Part shown: one piece after another, positions 22,813 through 33,034 of the stretch | Layout of the letters: every line of letters begins with the position of its first letter | How positions within the stretch are numbered: the stretch's first letter is position 1 | Source of the DNA: Lasioglossum baleicum | Lineage: Eukaryota; Arthropoda; Insecta; Hymenoptera; Halictidae | Assembly: GCF_051020765.1 (NCBI RefSeq) | Contig: NW_027469183.1 | Coordinates: 1 to 64,000 of the forward strand | Direction of reading: 5' to 3' | Length of the DNA: 64,000 nucleotides | The notes under the pieces: generated by a model | The model's database searches: none | What the model saw: the letters and a program-made list of their open reading frames with translations, nothing else | Told to the model about the DNA's origin: nothing | Translations under genes and position numbers: made by a program

Positions 22813-23331
22813 CTAATAATATTGTTGCAGCAGGAACTGGCGGTACTGACAGTAGGTGTCGTACATCGGGTCTTCTATACAGATGTCCTCGAGGTGGGGA
22901 AGATCTGGCAGAGTTGCTGCTGCTCGGTTCGGGACGACATTAGTGGCCTTGGATGCTGGCCGCAAGATGACACGTTGATGAGCTGGCAGAGGAACGTCAC
23001 GGATGATTCGGCAACGGACCCTGGGAACGATGATCGTGTCTCGGCTGTCGTCGTCGTCGGCTATGTTGATCACCTCTGGACAATCGACCGGATGTAGAAC
23101 TGGCGTCGGAGCTCGCGAGAGGTCCGCGTGATTGACCTCTTTAGGAGGGTTGCAAGGGCAACCGTATACAGAAACGTAATCGGACGCGTCACACGGAATG
23201 TGCTCGGTGGTTCCCAGAAGTTCTGTCCACTCGGTAGTGGCAATGATTTGATCGAGCACCGCTTTATTTCTTAACGCGCGTCTCAATTTAGCAAGTTGAT
23301 ACTTGCGTCCCGCTCGACGTGGGCGTCGCAT
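22813..23331 (-). CDS. LTR-encoded 172-residue protein
   Basis: The predicted protein is identical to the copy in the middle LTR (16927-17445), with EVINIADDDD. It lies in the part of the right LTR that is derived from the middle-LTR type. Its function is unknown. Confidence 0.6.
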   Translation of the reverse strand: MRRPRRAGRKYQLAKLRRALRNKAVLDQIIATTEWTELLGTTEHIPCDASDYVSVYGCPCNPPKEVNHADLSRAPTPVLHPVDCPEVINIADDDDSRDTIIVPRVRCRIIRDVPLPAHQRVILRPASKATNVVPNRAAATLPDLPHLEDICIEDPMYDTYCQYRQFLLQQYY

Positions 23332-24171
23332 AGGTAAGGAATAGTAATGATGGAATATTAATAATATAATGAAAATGAACTTCCACTTGTTATTAACCTT
23401 TTTGGTAGTTAACTCGCTTCACGTCTATAGTGGCGGCTCAGCGTTTCCACTGCGCACTTTAGACCAATTCTAGACGTGGCACGAGAACTTCTCTATGACT
23501 CGCTTCAAATTCCTTATTGGCGGCTCAGCGTTTCCACTGCGCACTTTAGACCAAGTCCGGATATGTCACGAGTTTAATATATTCGATGCAAGAACTGAAT
23601 TGGAAGATGGTGTTGAACTAACACAAGAATAACAAGATCGAAGGACTGGTATAACAACGATATATTAAATAAGAACTGGTAAGTACACTGGTATACAATA
23701 TGTAAGTAATATTATAATAGGAGTAGTAATTGGATTAATGAATAATGGATATAGTAATATGTTGTAGGAATAATGTATGAGTTGAGTTGAGTTGAGTTAG
23801 AGTTGGAATTGGAATTGGAATTAGGAGTGAAGGATCGACACACTTCACTTTCGCGGAGCTAGACTGAACACGTCTGCTCTAGAAGTCGGAAGAAGCCGGA
23901 CTGACTCTGAGGCCAGGTAGGCACGTCTGTGCGAGTCGCTGGCTGAAGGCGGACTGATGCAAGCGTTCGCTCTGCCTTGCCTCCTTCGGTCGGAGTGGGG
24001 ATAGCTGACGCTGCAGTCTCTTTGTTCTTCAGTCGTCGGAGTGGGAGAACTGCTGACGCAGCAGCGTCTTTGCTCCCGGGGACTGCACGTGCATTTCTGC
24101 TGACACTGCAGTCTCGTGGCTGTCCTATTGCCCTCTACGAGCGTGGGACTGCTGATGCAGCAGTCTTTGGA

Positions 24172-24206
24172 CTTCTCGACGTTTCTAGAAGCTTCTAGAT
24201 GCTTCC
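24172..24206 (-). promoter_or_regulatory. Heat-shock-element-like array in LTR
   Basis: The same seven pentamer modules in register as in the other LTRs are present, on the element strand. Confidence 0.55.
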
Positions 24207-24450
24207 AGAGTGATGCAATACTTTATTGCATTATGTGTCGTGGTGATGGGTTGAAACTGAGGTAAGGTGTTGATCAAGGTGAAGTTATGGTGATGGGTAG
24301 AGGCGGAGATAAGGATTAGAACAATAGAATATATGAGATCTTAATATTATGCTCTTATGTCTAGGGGACGGTGTGTGGATCTTATGTAGATCAGACCTTG
24401 TATACATAGTGTGTGTACAAGGCCAACGTCGTACATCGGACGACGTAACA

Positions 24451-24454
24451 CGAG
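24451..24454. other. Target-site duplication CGAG, right of composite element
   Basis: It pairs with 10427-10430. Joining the flanks with one copy restores the satellite phase seen at 7321-7345. Confidence 0.85.
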
Positions 24455-27400
24455 TAAAAACACGTGCGAAAGGATGCATCCCGCAGGCTAGTCGAGCACA
24501 AACACGTGCGAGGTTTTGTGGGATGCGCATGCGCAGATTTTTTGGGATGCGCATGCGCAGGTTTTTTGGGATGCGCATGGCTAGTCGAGCAAAAACACGT
24601 GCGAGAGGATGCATCCCGCAGGCTAGTCGAGTAAAAACACGTGCGAGACGATGCATCCCGCAGGCTAGTCGAGTAAAAACACGTGCGAGAGGATGCATCC
24701 CGCAGGCTAGTCGAGTAAAAACACGTGCGAGGTTTTGTGGGATGCGCATGCGCAGGTTTTGTGGGATGCGCATGCGCAGGTTTTTTGGGATGCGCATGCG
24801 CAGGTTTTTTGGGATGCGCATGGCTAGTCGAGCAAAAACACGTGCGAGAGGATGCATCCCGCAGGCTAGTCGAGCAAAAACACGTGCGAGAGGATGCATC
24901 CCGCAGGCTAGTCGAGTAAAAACACGTGCGAAAGGATGCATCCCGCAGTCTAGTCGAGCACAAACACGTGCGAGGTTTTGTGGGATGCGCATGCGCAGGT
25001 TTTGTGGAAGCGCATGCGCAGATTTTTTGGGATGCGCATGCGCATGTTTTTTGGGATGCGCATGGCTAGTCGAGCAAAAACACGTGCGAGAGGATGCATC
25101 CCGCAGGCTAGTCGAGTAAAAACACGTGCGAAAGGATGCATCCCGCATGGCTAGTCGAGCAAAAACACGTGCGAGAGGATGCATCCCGTAGGCTAGTCGA
25201 GTAAAAACACGTGCGAGAGGATGCATCCCGCAGGCTAGTCGAGTAAAAACACGTGCGAGGTTTTGTGGGATGCGCATACGCAGGTTTTTTGGGATGCGCA
25301 TGCGCAGGTTTTTTGGGATGCGCATGCGCAGGTTTTTTGGGATGCGCATGGCTAGTCGAGCAAAAACACGTGCGAGAGGATGCATCCCGCAGTCTAGTCG
25401 AGCACAAACACGTGCGAGGTTTTGTGGGATGCGCATGCGCAGGTTTTGTGGGATGCGCATGCGCAGATCTTTTGGGATGCGCATGCGCAGGTTTTTTGGG
25501 ATGCGCATGGCTAGTCGAGCAAAAACACGTGCGAGAGGATGCATCCCGCAGGCTAGTCGAGTAAAAACACGTGCGAGACGATGCATCCCGCAGGCTAGTC
25601 GAGTAAAAACACGTGCGAGAGGATGCATCCCGCAGGCTAGTCGAGCAAAAACACGTGCGAGAGGATGCATCCCGCAGGCTAGTCGAGCAAAAACACGTGC
25701 GAGAGGATGCATCCCGCAGGCTAGTCGAGTAAAAACACGTGCGAAAGGATGCATCCCGCAGGCTAGTCGAGCACAAACACGTGCGAGGTTTTGTGGGATG
25801 CGCATGCGCAGGTTTTGTGGGATGCGCATGCGCAGATTTTTTGGGATGCGCATGCGCAGGTTTTTTGGGATGCGCATGGCTAGTCGAGCAAAAACACGTG
25901 CGAGAGGATGCATCCCGCAGGCTAGTCGAGTAAAAACACGTGCGAGACGATGCATCCCGCAGGCTAGTCGAGTAAAAACACGTGCGAGAGGATGCATCCC
26001 GCAGGCTAGTCGAGCAAAAACACGTGCGAGAGGATGCATCCCGCAGGCTAGTCGAGCAAAAACACGTGCGAGAGGATGCATCCCGCAGGCTAGTCGAGCA
26101 AAAACACGTGCGAGAGGATGCATCCCGCAGGCTAGTCGAGCAAAAACACGTGCGAGAGGATGCATCCCGCAGGCTAGTCGAGCAAAAACACGTGCGAGAG
26201 GATGCATCCATCAGGGTAGTCGAGTAAAAACACGTGCGAGAGGATGCATCCCGCAGGCTAGTCGAGTAAAAACACGTGCGAGAGGATGCATCCCGCAGGG
26301 TAGTCGAGCAAAAACACGTGCGAGAGGATGCATCCCGCAGGCTAGTCGAGCAAAAACACGTGCGAGAGGATGCATCCCGCAGGCTAGTCGAGTAAAAACA
26401 CGTGCGAGAGGATGCATCCCGCAGGCTAGTCGAGCACAAACACGTGCGAGAGGATGCATCCCGCAGGCTAGTCGAGCAAAAACACGTGCGAGAGGATGCA
26501 TCCCGCAGGCTAGTCGAGTAAAAACACGTGCGAAAGGATGCATCCCGCAGTCTAGTCGAGCACAAACACGTGCGAGGTTTTGTGGGATGCGCATGCGCAG
26601 GTTTTGTGGGATGCGCATGCGCAGATTTTTTGGGATGCGCATGCGCAGGTTTTTTGGGATGCGCATGGCTAGTCGAGCAAAAACACGTGCGAGAGGATGC
26701 ATCCCGCAGGCTAGTCGAGTAAAAACACGTGCGAGACGATGCATCCCGCAGGCTAGTCGAGTAAAAACACGTGCGAGAGGATGCATCCCGCAGGCTAGTC
26801 GAGCAAAAACACGTGCGAGAGGATGCATCCCGCAGGCTAGTCGAGTAAAAACACGTGCGAGAGGATGCATCCCGCAGGCTAGTCGAGTAAAAACACGTGC
26901 GAGGTTTTGTGGGATGCGCATGTGCAGGTTTTTTGGGATGCGCATGGCTAGTCGAGCAAAAACACGTGCGAGAGAATGCATCCCGCAGGCTAGTCGAGTA
27001 AAAACACGTGCGAGACGATGCATCCCGCAGGCTAGTCGAGTAAAAACACGTGCGAGAGGATGCATCCCGCAGGCTAGTCGAGCAAAAACACGTGCGAGAG
27101 GATGCATCCCGCAGGCTAGTCGAGCAAAAACACGTGCGAGAGGATGCATCCCGCAGGCTAGTCGAGTAAAAACACGTGCGAAAGGATGCATCCCGCAGGC
27201 TAGTCGAGCACAAACACGTGCGAGGTTTTGTGGGATGCGCATGCGCAGGTTTTGTGGGATGCGCATGCGCAGATTTTTTGGGATGCGCATGCGCAGGTTT
27301 TTTGGGATGCGCATGGCTAGTCGAGCAAAAACACGTGCGAGAGGATGCATCCCGCAGGCTAGTCGAGTAAAAACACGTGCGAGACGATGCATCCCGCAGG

Positions 27401-28968
27401 CTAGTCGAGTAAAAACACGTGCGAGAGGATGCATCCCGCAGGCTAGTCGAGCAAAAACACGTGCGAGAGGATGCATCCCGCAGGCTAGTCGAGCAAAAAC
27501 ACGTGCGAGAGGATGCATCCCGCAGGCTAGTCGAGCAAAAACACGTGCGAGAGGATGCATCCCGCAGGCTAGTCGAGCAAAAACACGTGCGAGAGGATGC
27601 ATCCCGCAGGCTAGTCGAGCAAAAACACGTGCGAGAGGATGCATCCATCAGGGTAGTCGAGTAAAAACACGTGCGAGAGGATGCATCCCGCAGGCTAGTC
27701 GAGTAAAAACACGTGCGAGAGGATGCATCCCGCAGGCTAGTCGAGCACAAACACGTGCGAGAGGATGCATCCCGCAGGCTAGTCGAGCAAAAACACGTGC
27801 GAGAGGATGCATCCCGCAGGCTAGTCGAGTAAAAACACGTGCGAAAGGATGCATCCCGCAGTCTAGTCGAGCACAAACACGTGCGAGGTTTTGTGGGATG
27901 CGCATGCGCAGGTTTTGTGGGATGCGCATGCGCAGATTTTTTGGGATGCGCATGCGCAGGTTTTTTGGGATGCGCATGGCTAGTCGAGCAAAAACACGTG
28001 CGAGAGGATGCATCCCGCAGGCTAGTCGAGTAAAAACACGTGCGAGACGATGCATCCCGCAGGCTAGTCGAGTAAAAACACGTGCGAGAGGATGCATCCC
28101 GCAGGCTAGTCGAGCAAAAACACGTGCGAGAGGATGCATCCCGCAGGCTAGTCGAGTAAAAACACGTGCGAGAGGATGCATCCCGCAGGCTAGTCGAGTA
28201 AAAACACGTGCGAGGTTTTGTGGGATGCGCATGTGCAGGTTTTTTGGGATGCGCATGGCTACTCGAGCAAAAACACGTGCGAGAGGATGCATCCATCAGG
28301 GTAGTCGAGTAAAAACACGTGCGAGAGGATGCATCCCGCAGGCTAGTCGAGTAAAAACACGTGCGAGAGGATGCATCCCGCAGGCTAGTCGAGCAAAAAC
28401 ACGTGCGAGAGGATGCATCCCGCAGGCTAGTCGAGCAAAAACACGTGCGAGAGGATGCATCCCGCAGGCTAGTCGAGTAAAAACACGTGCGAGAGGATGC
28501 ATCCCGCAGGCTAGTCGAGCACAAACACGTGCGAGAGGATGCATCCCGCAGGCTAGTCGAGCAAAAACACGTGCGAGAGGATGCATCCCGCAGGCTAGTC
28601 GAGTAAAAACACGTGCGAAAGGATGCATCCCGCAGTCTAGTCGAGCACAAACACGTGCGAGGTTTTGTGGGATGCGCATGCGCAGTTTTTGTGGGATGCG
28701 CATGCGCAGATTTTTTGGGATGCGCATGCGCAGGTTTTTTGGGATGCGCATGGCTAGTCAAGCAAAAACACGTGCGAGAGTATGCATCCCGCAGGCTAGT
28801 CGAGCAAAAACACGTGCGAGAGGATGCATCCCGCAGGCTAGTCGAGTAAAAACACGTGCGAAAGGATGCATCCCGCAGGCTAGTCGAGCAAAAACACGTG
28901 CGAGAGGATGCATCCCGCAGGCTAGTCGAGTAAAAACACGTGCGAGAGGATGCATCCCGCAGGCTAGT

Positions 28969-28972
28969 CGAG
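28969..28972. other. Target-site duplication CGAG, left of solo LTR
   Basis: It pairs with 30933-30936. An unoccupied paralogous site with the same flanking unit order lies at 28516-28519. Confidence 0.85.
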
Positions 28973-28976
28973 TGTT

Positions 28977-28997
28977 ACGTCGTCCGATGTACGACGT
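28977..28997. other. LTR-terminal hairpin
   Basis: The arms ACGTCGT and ACGACGT are separated by seven bases, four bases from the LTR terminus. It is conserved in the complete LTRs and might relate to integrase recognition or RNA structure. That role is inference. Confidence 0.45.
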
Positions 28998-29190
28998 TGG
29001 CCTTGTACACACACTATGTATACAAGGTCTGATCTACATAAGATCCATACACCGTCCCCTAGACATAAGAGCATAATATTAAGATCTCATTATTCTATTG
29101 TTCTAATCCTTATCTCCGTCTCTACCCATCACCATAACTTCTCCTTGATCAACACCTTACCTCAGTTTCAACCCATCACCACGACACATA

Positions 29191-29209
29191 ATGCAATAAA
29201 GTATTGCAT
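29191..29209 (+). promoter_or_regulatory. Candidate polyadenylation signal in a perfect hairpin
   Basis: ATGCAATA-AAG-TATTGCAT is an 8-bp inverted repeat whose left arm and loop contain AATAAA. It is the only clear AATAAA near the HSE-like array in the LTR. If used, it would place the RNA 3' end early in the LTR. Confidence 0.4.
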
Positions 29210-29215
29210 CACTCT

Positions 29216-29250
29216 GGAAGCATCTAGAAGCTTCTAGAAACGTCGAGAAG
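29216..29250 (+). promoter_or_regulatory. Heat-shock-element-like array in LTR
   Basis: The pentamers read GGAAG, CATCT, AGAAG, CTTCT, AGAAA, CGTCG and AGAAG. Five of seven modules fit the alternating nGAAn/nTTCn pattern in correct register, with a perfect trimer core at 29226-29240. Established HSF binding needs at least three such modules. It occurs in all six LTRs that include this region. Confidence 0.6.
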
Positions 29251-29256
29251 TCCAAA

Positions 29257-29418
29257 GACTGCTGCATCAGCAGTCCCACGCTCGTAGAGGGCAATAGGAC
29301 AGCCACGAGACTGCAGCGTCAGCAGAAATGCACGTGCAGTCCCCGGGAGCGAAGACGCTGCTGCGTCAGCGGTTCTCCCACTCCGACGACCGAAGAACAA
29401 AGAGACTGCAGCGTCAGC
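29257..29418 (+). promoter_or_regulatory. Cluster of repeated CGTCAGC / TGACGC motifs
   Basis: Four related blocks lie at 29257-29275 (an inverted repeat with arms GACTGCTG/CAGCAGTC), 29309-29325, 29354-29370 and 29404-29418. Three of them contain, on the opposite strand, TGACGCTGC or TGACGCAGC, which fits the TGACnnnGC core of CNC-bZIP/Maf (antioxidant-response) sites. The spacing is irregular. They may form an enhancer; binding is untested. Confidence 0.4.
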
Positions 29419-29876
29419 TATCCCCACTCCGAACGAAGGAGGCAAGGCAGAGCGGACGCTTGCATCAGTCCACCTCCAGACAGCGACTCGAACGGTCCGC
29501 TCCAAGCGAGCGACTCGCACGGACATGCCAGTCCGGCTTCAAGAGCAGACGTGTTCAGTCTAGCTCCGCGAAAGTGAAGTGTGTCGATCCTTCACTCCTA
29601 ATTCCAATTCCAATTCCAACTCTAACTCAACTCAACTCAAGTCCTAATTCTCATACGTTATTCCTATAACATATTACAATATCCATTATTCATTAATCCA
29701 ATTACTACTTCTATTATAATATTACTTACATATTGTATACCAGTGTACTTACCAGTTCTTATTTAATATATCGTTGTTATACCAGTGCTTCGATCTTGTT
29801 ATTCTTGTGTTAGTTCAACACCATCTTCCAATTAAGTTCTTGCATCGAATATGTTAAACTCGTGACATATCCGGAC

Positions 29877-30020
29877 TTGGTCTAAAGTGCGCAGTGGAAA
29901 CGCTGAGCCGCCAATAAGGAATTTGAAGCGAGTCATAGAGAAGTTCTCGTGCCACGTCTAGAATTGGTCTAAAGTGCGCAGTGGAAACGCTGAGCCGCCA
30001 CTATAGACGTGAAGCGAGTT
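29877..30020 (+). repeat. Imperfect 87-bp tandem repeat within the LTR
   Basis: A block beginning TTGGTCTAAAGTGCGCAG and ending GCTGAGCCGCCA occurs at 29877 and again 87 bp later. Both are followed by a related GAAGCGAGT segment. It is present in all LTR copies. It could be a regulatory repeat in the leader just upstream of the LTR ORF. Confidence 0.75.
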
Positions 30021-30103
30021 AACTACCAAAAAGGTTAATAACAAGTGGAAGTTCATTTCATATATTATTATTATTAATATTCCATCATTACTATTCCTTA
30101 CCC

Positions 30104-30622
30104 ATGCGACGCCCACGTCGAGCGGGACGCAAGTATCAACTTGCTAAATTGAGACGCGCGTTGAGAAATAAAGCGGTGCTCGATCAAATCATTGCCACTA
30201 CCGAGTGGACCGAACTTCTGGGAACCACCGAGCACATTCCGTGTGACGCGTCCGATTACGTTTCTGTATACGGTTGCCCTTGCAACCCTCCTAAAGAGGT
30301 CAACCACGCGGACCTCTCGCGAGCTCCGACGCCAGTTCTACATCCGGTCGATTGTCCAGAGGTGATCGACATAGCCGACGACGACGACAGCCGAGACACG
30401 ATCATCGTTCCCAGGGTCCGTTGCCGAATCATCCGTGACGTTCCTCTGCCAGCTCATCAACGTGTCGTCTTGCGGCCAGCATCCAAGGCCACTAACGTCG
30501 TCCCGAACCGAGCAGCAGCAACTCTGCCAGATCTTCCCCACCTCGAGGACATCTGTATAGAAGATCCGATGTACGACACCTACTGTCAGTACCGCCAGTT
30601 CCTGCTGCAACAATATTATTAG
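30104..30622 (+). CDS. LTR-encoded 172-residue protein (solo LTR)
   Basis: The predicted protein is identical to the copy at 705-1223: basic N-terminus, CPC, EVIDIADDDD followed by DTIIV, Pro-rich middle and tyrosine-ended C-terminus. A GGTGAGT donor-like sequence follows the stop by about 15 bases, so the ORF could be part of a spliced transcript. Persistence of an intact frame in a solo LTR may reflect recency rather than function. Confidence 0.62.
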   Translation: MRRPRRAGRKYQLAKLRRALRNKAVLDQIIATTEWTELLGTTEHIPCDASDYVSVYGCPCNPPKEVNHADLSRAPTPVLHPVDCPEVIDIADDDDSRDTIIVPRVRCRIIRDVPLPAHQRVVLRPASKATNVVPNRAAATLPDLPHLEDICIEDPMYDTYCQYRQFLLQQYY

Positions 30623-30932
30623 GCGTTAATACAACATTGCGGTGAGTCGTATAATATCTTGTATAATTGTTGAATCCTGTAAACTCACCGTTCTCGTTGC
30701 ATCCTCTCGCGCGCGATTCTTGTCGGGACACTCCTTGTAACCGCGTCGGACGTTCTCTTCTTGACTGCATCCATAGCAATATCGGTTGTCCTAGTGCATA
30801 TGACAGCCCGCGGCTGTCTCGGCACGAAAGACCACTCCTCATTTTAATCATAATATCTCAACCGTCCGTCTGTCACTGTTCTCTTTTCTCTCTCCTGGTA
30901 CCTGTAACAAAAACACAGTGACGGACGTGACA

Positions 30933-31897
30933 CGAGCACAAACACGTGCGAGAGGATGCATCCCGCAGGCTAGTCGAGCAAAAACACGTGCGAGAGGATG
31001 CATCCCGCAGGCTAGTCGAGTAAAAACACGTGCGAAAGGATGCATCCCGCAGTCTAGTCGAGCACAAACACGTGCGAGGTTTTGTGGGATGCGCATGCGC
31101 AGATTTTTTGGGATGCGCATGCGCAGGTTTTTTGGGATGCGCATGGCTAGTCGAGCAAAAACACGTGCGAGAGGATGCATCCCGCAGGCTAGTCGAGCAA
31201 AAACACGTGCGAGAGGATGCATCCCGCAGGCTAGTCGAGTAAAAACACGTGCGAAAGGATGCATCCCGCAGGCTAGTCGAGCACAAACACGTGCGAGGTT
31301 TTGTGGGATGCGCATGCGCAGGTTTTGTGGGATGCGCATGCGCAGATTTTTTGGGATGCGCATGCGCAGGTTTTTTGGGATGCGCATGGCTAGTCGAGCA
31401 AAAACACGTGCGAGAGGATGCATCCCGCAGGCTAGTCGAGCAAAAACACGTGCGAGAGGATGCATCCCGCAGGCTAGTCGAGTAAAAACACGTGCGAAAG
31501 GATGCATCCCGCAGGCTAGTCGAGCACAAACACGTGCGAGGTTTTGTGGGATGCGCATGCGCAGGTTTTGTGGGATGCGCATGCGCAGATTTTTTGGGAT
31601 GCGCATGCGCAGGTTTTTTGGGATGCGCATGGCTAGTCGAGCAAAAACACGTGCGAGAGGATGCATCCCGCAGGCTAGTCGAGTAAAAACACGTGCGAGA
31701 CGATGCATCCCGCAGGCTAGTCGAGTAAAAACACGTGCGAGAGGATGCATCCCGCAGGCTAGTCGAGCAAAAACACGTGCGAGAGGATGTATCCCGCAGG
31801 CTAGTCGAGCAAAAACACGTGCGAGAGGATGCATCCCGCAGGCTAGTCGAGTAAAAACACGTGCGAAAGGATGCATCCCGCAGGCTAGTCGAGCACA
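30933..31897. repeat. Satellite array S3
   Basis: This is 965 bp of the same 42-bp/24-bp satellite between the solo LTR and element C. Its first 320 bp or so match 1534-1855 unit for unit with one visible substitution, which shows that the LTR and its flank were duplicated together. No gene is seen. Confidence 0.97.
31894..31897. other. Target-site duplication CACA, left of element C
   Basis: It pairs with 40466-40469. The unoccupied form GAGCACAAACACG is seen at 31279-31291 in the same unit context. This site is four bases downstream of the CGAG site used by the other insertions. Confidence 0.88.
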
Positions 31898-32140
31898 TGT
31901 TACGTCGTCCGATGTACGACGTTGGCCTTGTACACACACTATGTATACAAGGTCTGATCTGCATAAGATCCACACACCGTCCCCTAGACATAAGAGCATA
32001 GTATTAAGATCTCATTATTCTATTGTTCTAATCCTTATCTCCGTCTCTACCCATCACCATAACTTCACCTTGATCAACACCTTACCTCAGTTTCAACCCA
32101 TCACCACGACACATAATGCAATAAAGTATTGCATCACTCT

Positions 32141-32175
32141 GGAAGCATCTAGAAGCTTCTAGAAACGTCGAGAAG
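32141..32175 (+). promoter_or_regulatory. Heat-shock-element-like array in 5' LTR
   Basis: It is the same module series as at 29216-29250. In the 5' LTR of a complete element it is placed to influence genomic RNA transcription. Confidence 0.58.
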
Positions 32176-33034
32176 TCCAAAGACTGCTGCATCAGCAGTC
32201 CCACGCTCGTAGAGGGCAATAGGACAGCCACGAGACTGCAGCGTCAGCAGAAATGCACGTGCAGTCCCCGGGAGCAAAGACGCTGCTGCGTCAGCGGTTC
32301 TCCCACTCCGACGACTGAAGAACAAAGAGACTGCAGCGTCAGCTATCCCCACTCCGAACGAAGGAGGCAAGGCAGAGCGGACGCTTGCATCAGTCCGCCT
32401 CCAGACAGCGACTCGAACGGTCCGCTCGAAGCGAGCGACTCGCACGGACGTGCCAGTCCGGCTTCTTCCGACTTCAAGAGCAGACGTGTTCAGTCTAGCT
32501 CCGCGAAAGTGAAGTGTGTCGATCCTTCACTCCTAATTCCAATTCCAATTCCAACTCTAACTCAACTCAACTCAACTCCTAATTCTCATACATTATTCCT
32601 ACAACATATTACTATATCCATTATTCATTAATCCAATTACTACTCCTATTATAATACTACTTACATATTGTATACCAGTGTACTTACCAGTTCTTATTTA
32701 ATATATCGTTGTTATACCAGTGCTTCGATCTTGTTATTCTTGTGTTAGTTCAACACCATCTTCCAATTCAGTTCTTGCATCGAATATATTAAACTCGTGA
32801 CATATCCGGACTTGGTCTAAAGTGCGCAGTGGAAACGCTGAGCCGCCAATAAGGAATTTGAAGCGAGTCATAGAGAAGTTCTCGTGCCACGTCTAGAATT
32901 GGTCTAAAGTGCGCAGTGGAAACGCTGAGCCGCCACTATAGACGTGAAGCGAGTTAACTACCAAAAAGGTTAATAACAAGTGGAAGTTCATTTTCATTAT
33001 ATTATTAATATTCCATCATTACTATTCCTTACCC

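Larger units (their letters stand above)
10431..24450 (-). mobile_element. Composite gypsy-type element: LTR-A-LTR-B-LTR
   Basis: Three minus-strand LTRs (10431-12397, 16602-18563, 22503-24450) enclose two internal regions, A (12398-16601) and B (18564-22502). Each internal region has its own tRNA-Ser PBS, intact gag and degenerate pol. Only the outermost ends are flanked by CGAG, so the array occupies one insertion site. It probably grew by LTR-LTR recombination. The right LTR supports this: its inner part matches the middle LTR and its outer part matches the left LTR. RT, RNase H and the integrase catalytic core are missing from both internal regions. Confidence 0.9.
22503..24450 (-). repeat. 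Chimeric LTR, 5' LTR of internal copy B
   Basis: The LTR is 1948 bp. From 22503 to about 23932 it matches the middle LTR, including GCGCACTTTAG and ACTGACTCTGAGGCCAGGTA. From about 23957 to 24450 it matches the left LTR, with GATGCAAGCGTTCGCTC, CTTCGGTCGG and the unique GAATATATGAGATC. The switch falls in a stretch shared by both. This marks a recombination or conversion junction. Confidence 0.92.
24451..28972. repeat. Satellite array S2
   Basis: This is a 42-bp/24-bp mixed satellite continuing the S1 phase interrupted by the composite element. It is rich in long runs of 42-bp units, for example 25965-26560. A block near 25739-26230 recurs 1437 bp downstream (27176-27664), including the marker CATCCATCAGGG. 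An isolated one-base loss is seen near 25010 (GTGGAAGCGC). No gene is seen. Confidence 0.97.
28973..30932 (+). repeat. Solo LTR, complete
   Basis: The LTR is 1960 bp, from TGTTACGTCG to GTGACA, with CGAG on both sides, so it is a recombinational remnant of a full element. In order it has a hairpin at 28977-28997, a hairpin at 29001-29027, an AATAAA hairpin at 29191-29209, an HSE-like array at 29216-29250, four repeated GACTGCAGCGTCAGC-type motifs at 29257-29418, an AATTCC-rich simple stretch near 29598, an imperfect 87-bp tandem repeat from 29877, and the 172-codon ORF. A length near 2 kb is large for a gypsy LTR. Confidence 0.96.

Noticed and set aside
24451..28972. CRISPR-like array of repeats
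   Set aside because: There are no unique spacers; both unit types are themselves tandem repeats with point variants, in a eukaryotic context.
29550..29580. Initiator plus downstream promoter element near TTCAGTCTAG
   Set aside because: TCAGTC fits an insect initiator loosely, but the +28 to +32 bases do not fit a DPE; no TATA at proper spacing.
30605..30688. Antisense 84-bp intron-like segment (GTGAGT ... TTGCAG) in the LTR
   Set aside because: The motifs are good, but the antisense frame is open with or without removal and is not conserved as coding; there is also a sense-strand GTGAGT inside. Not enough to call.
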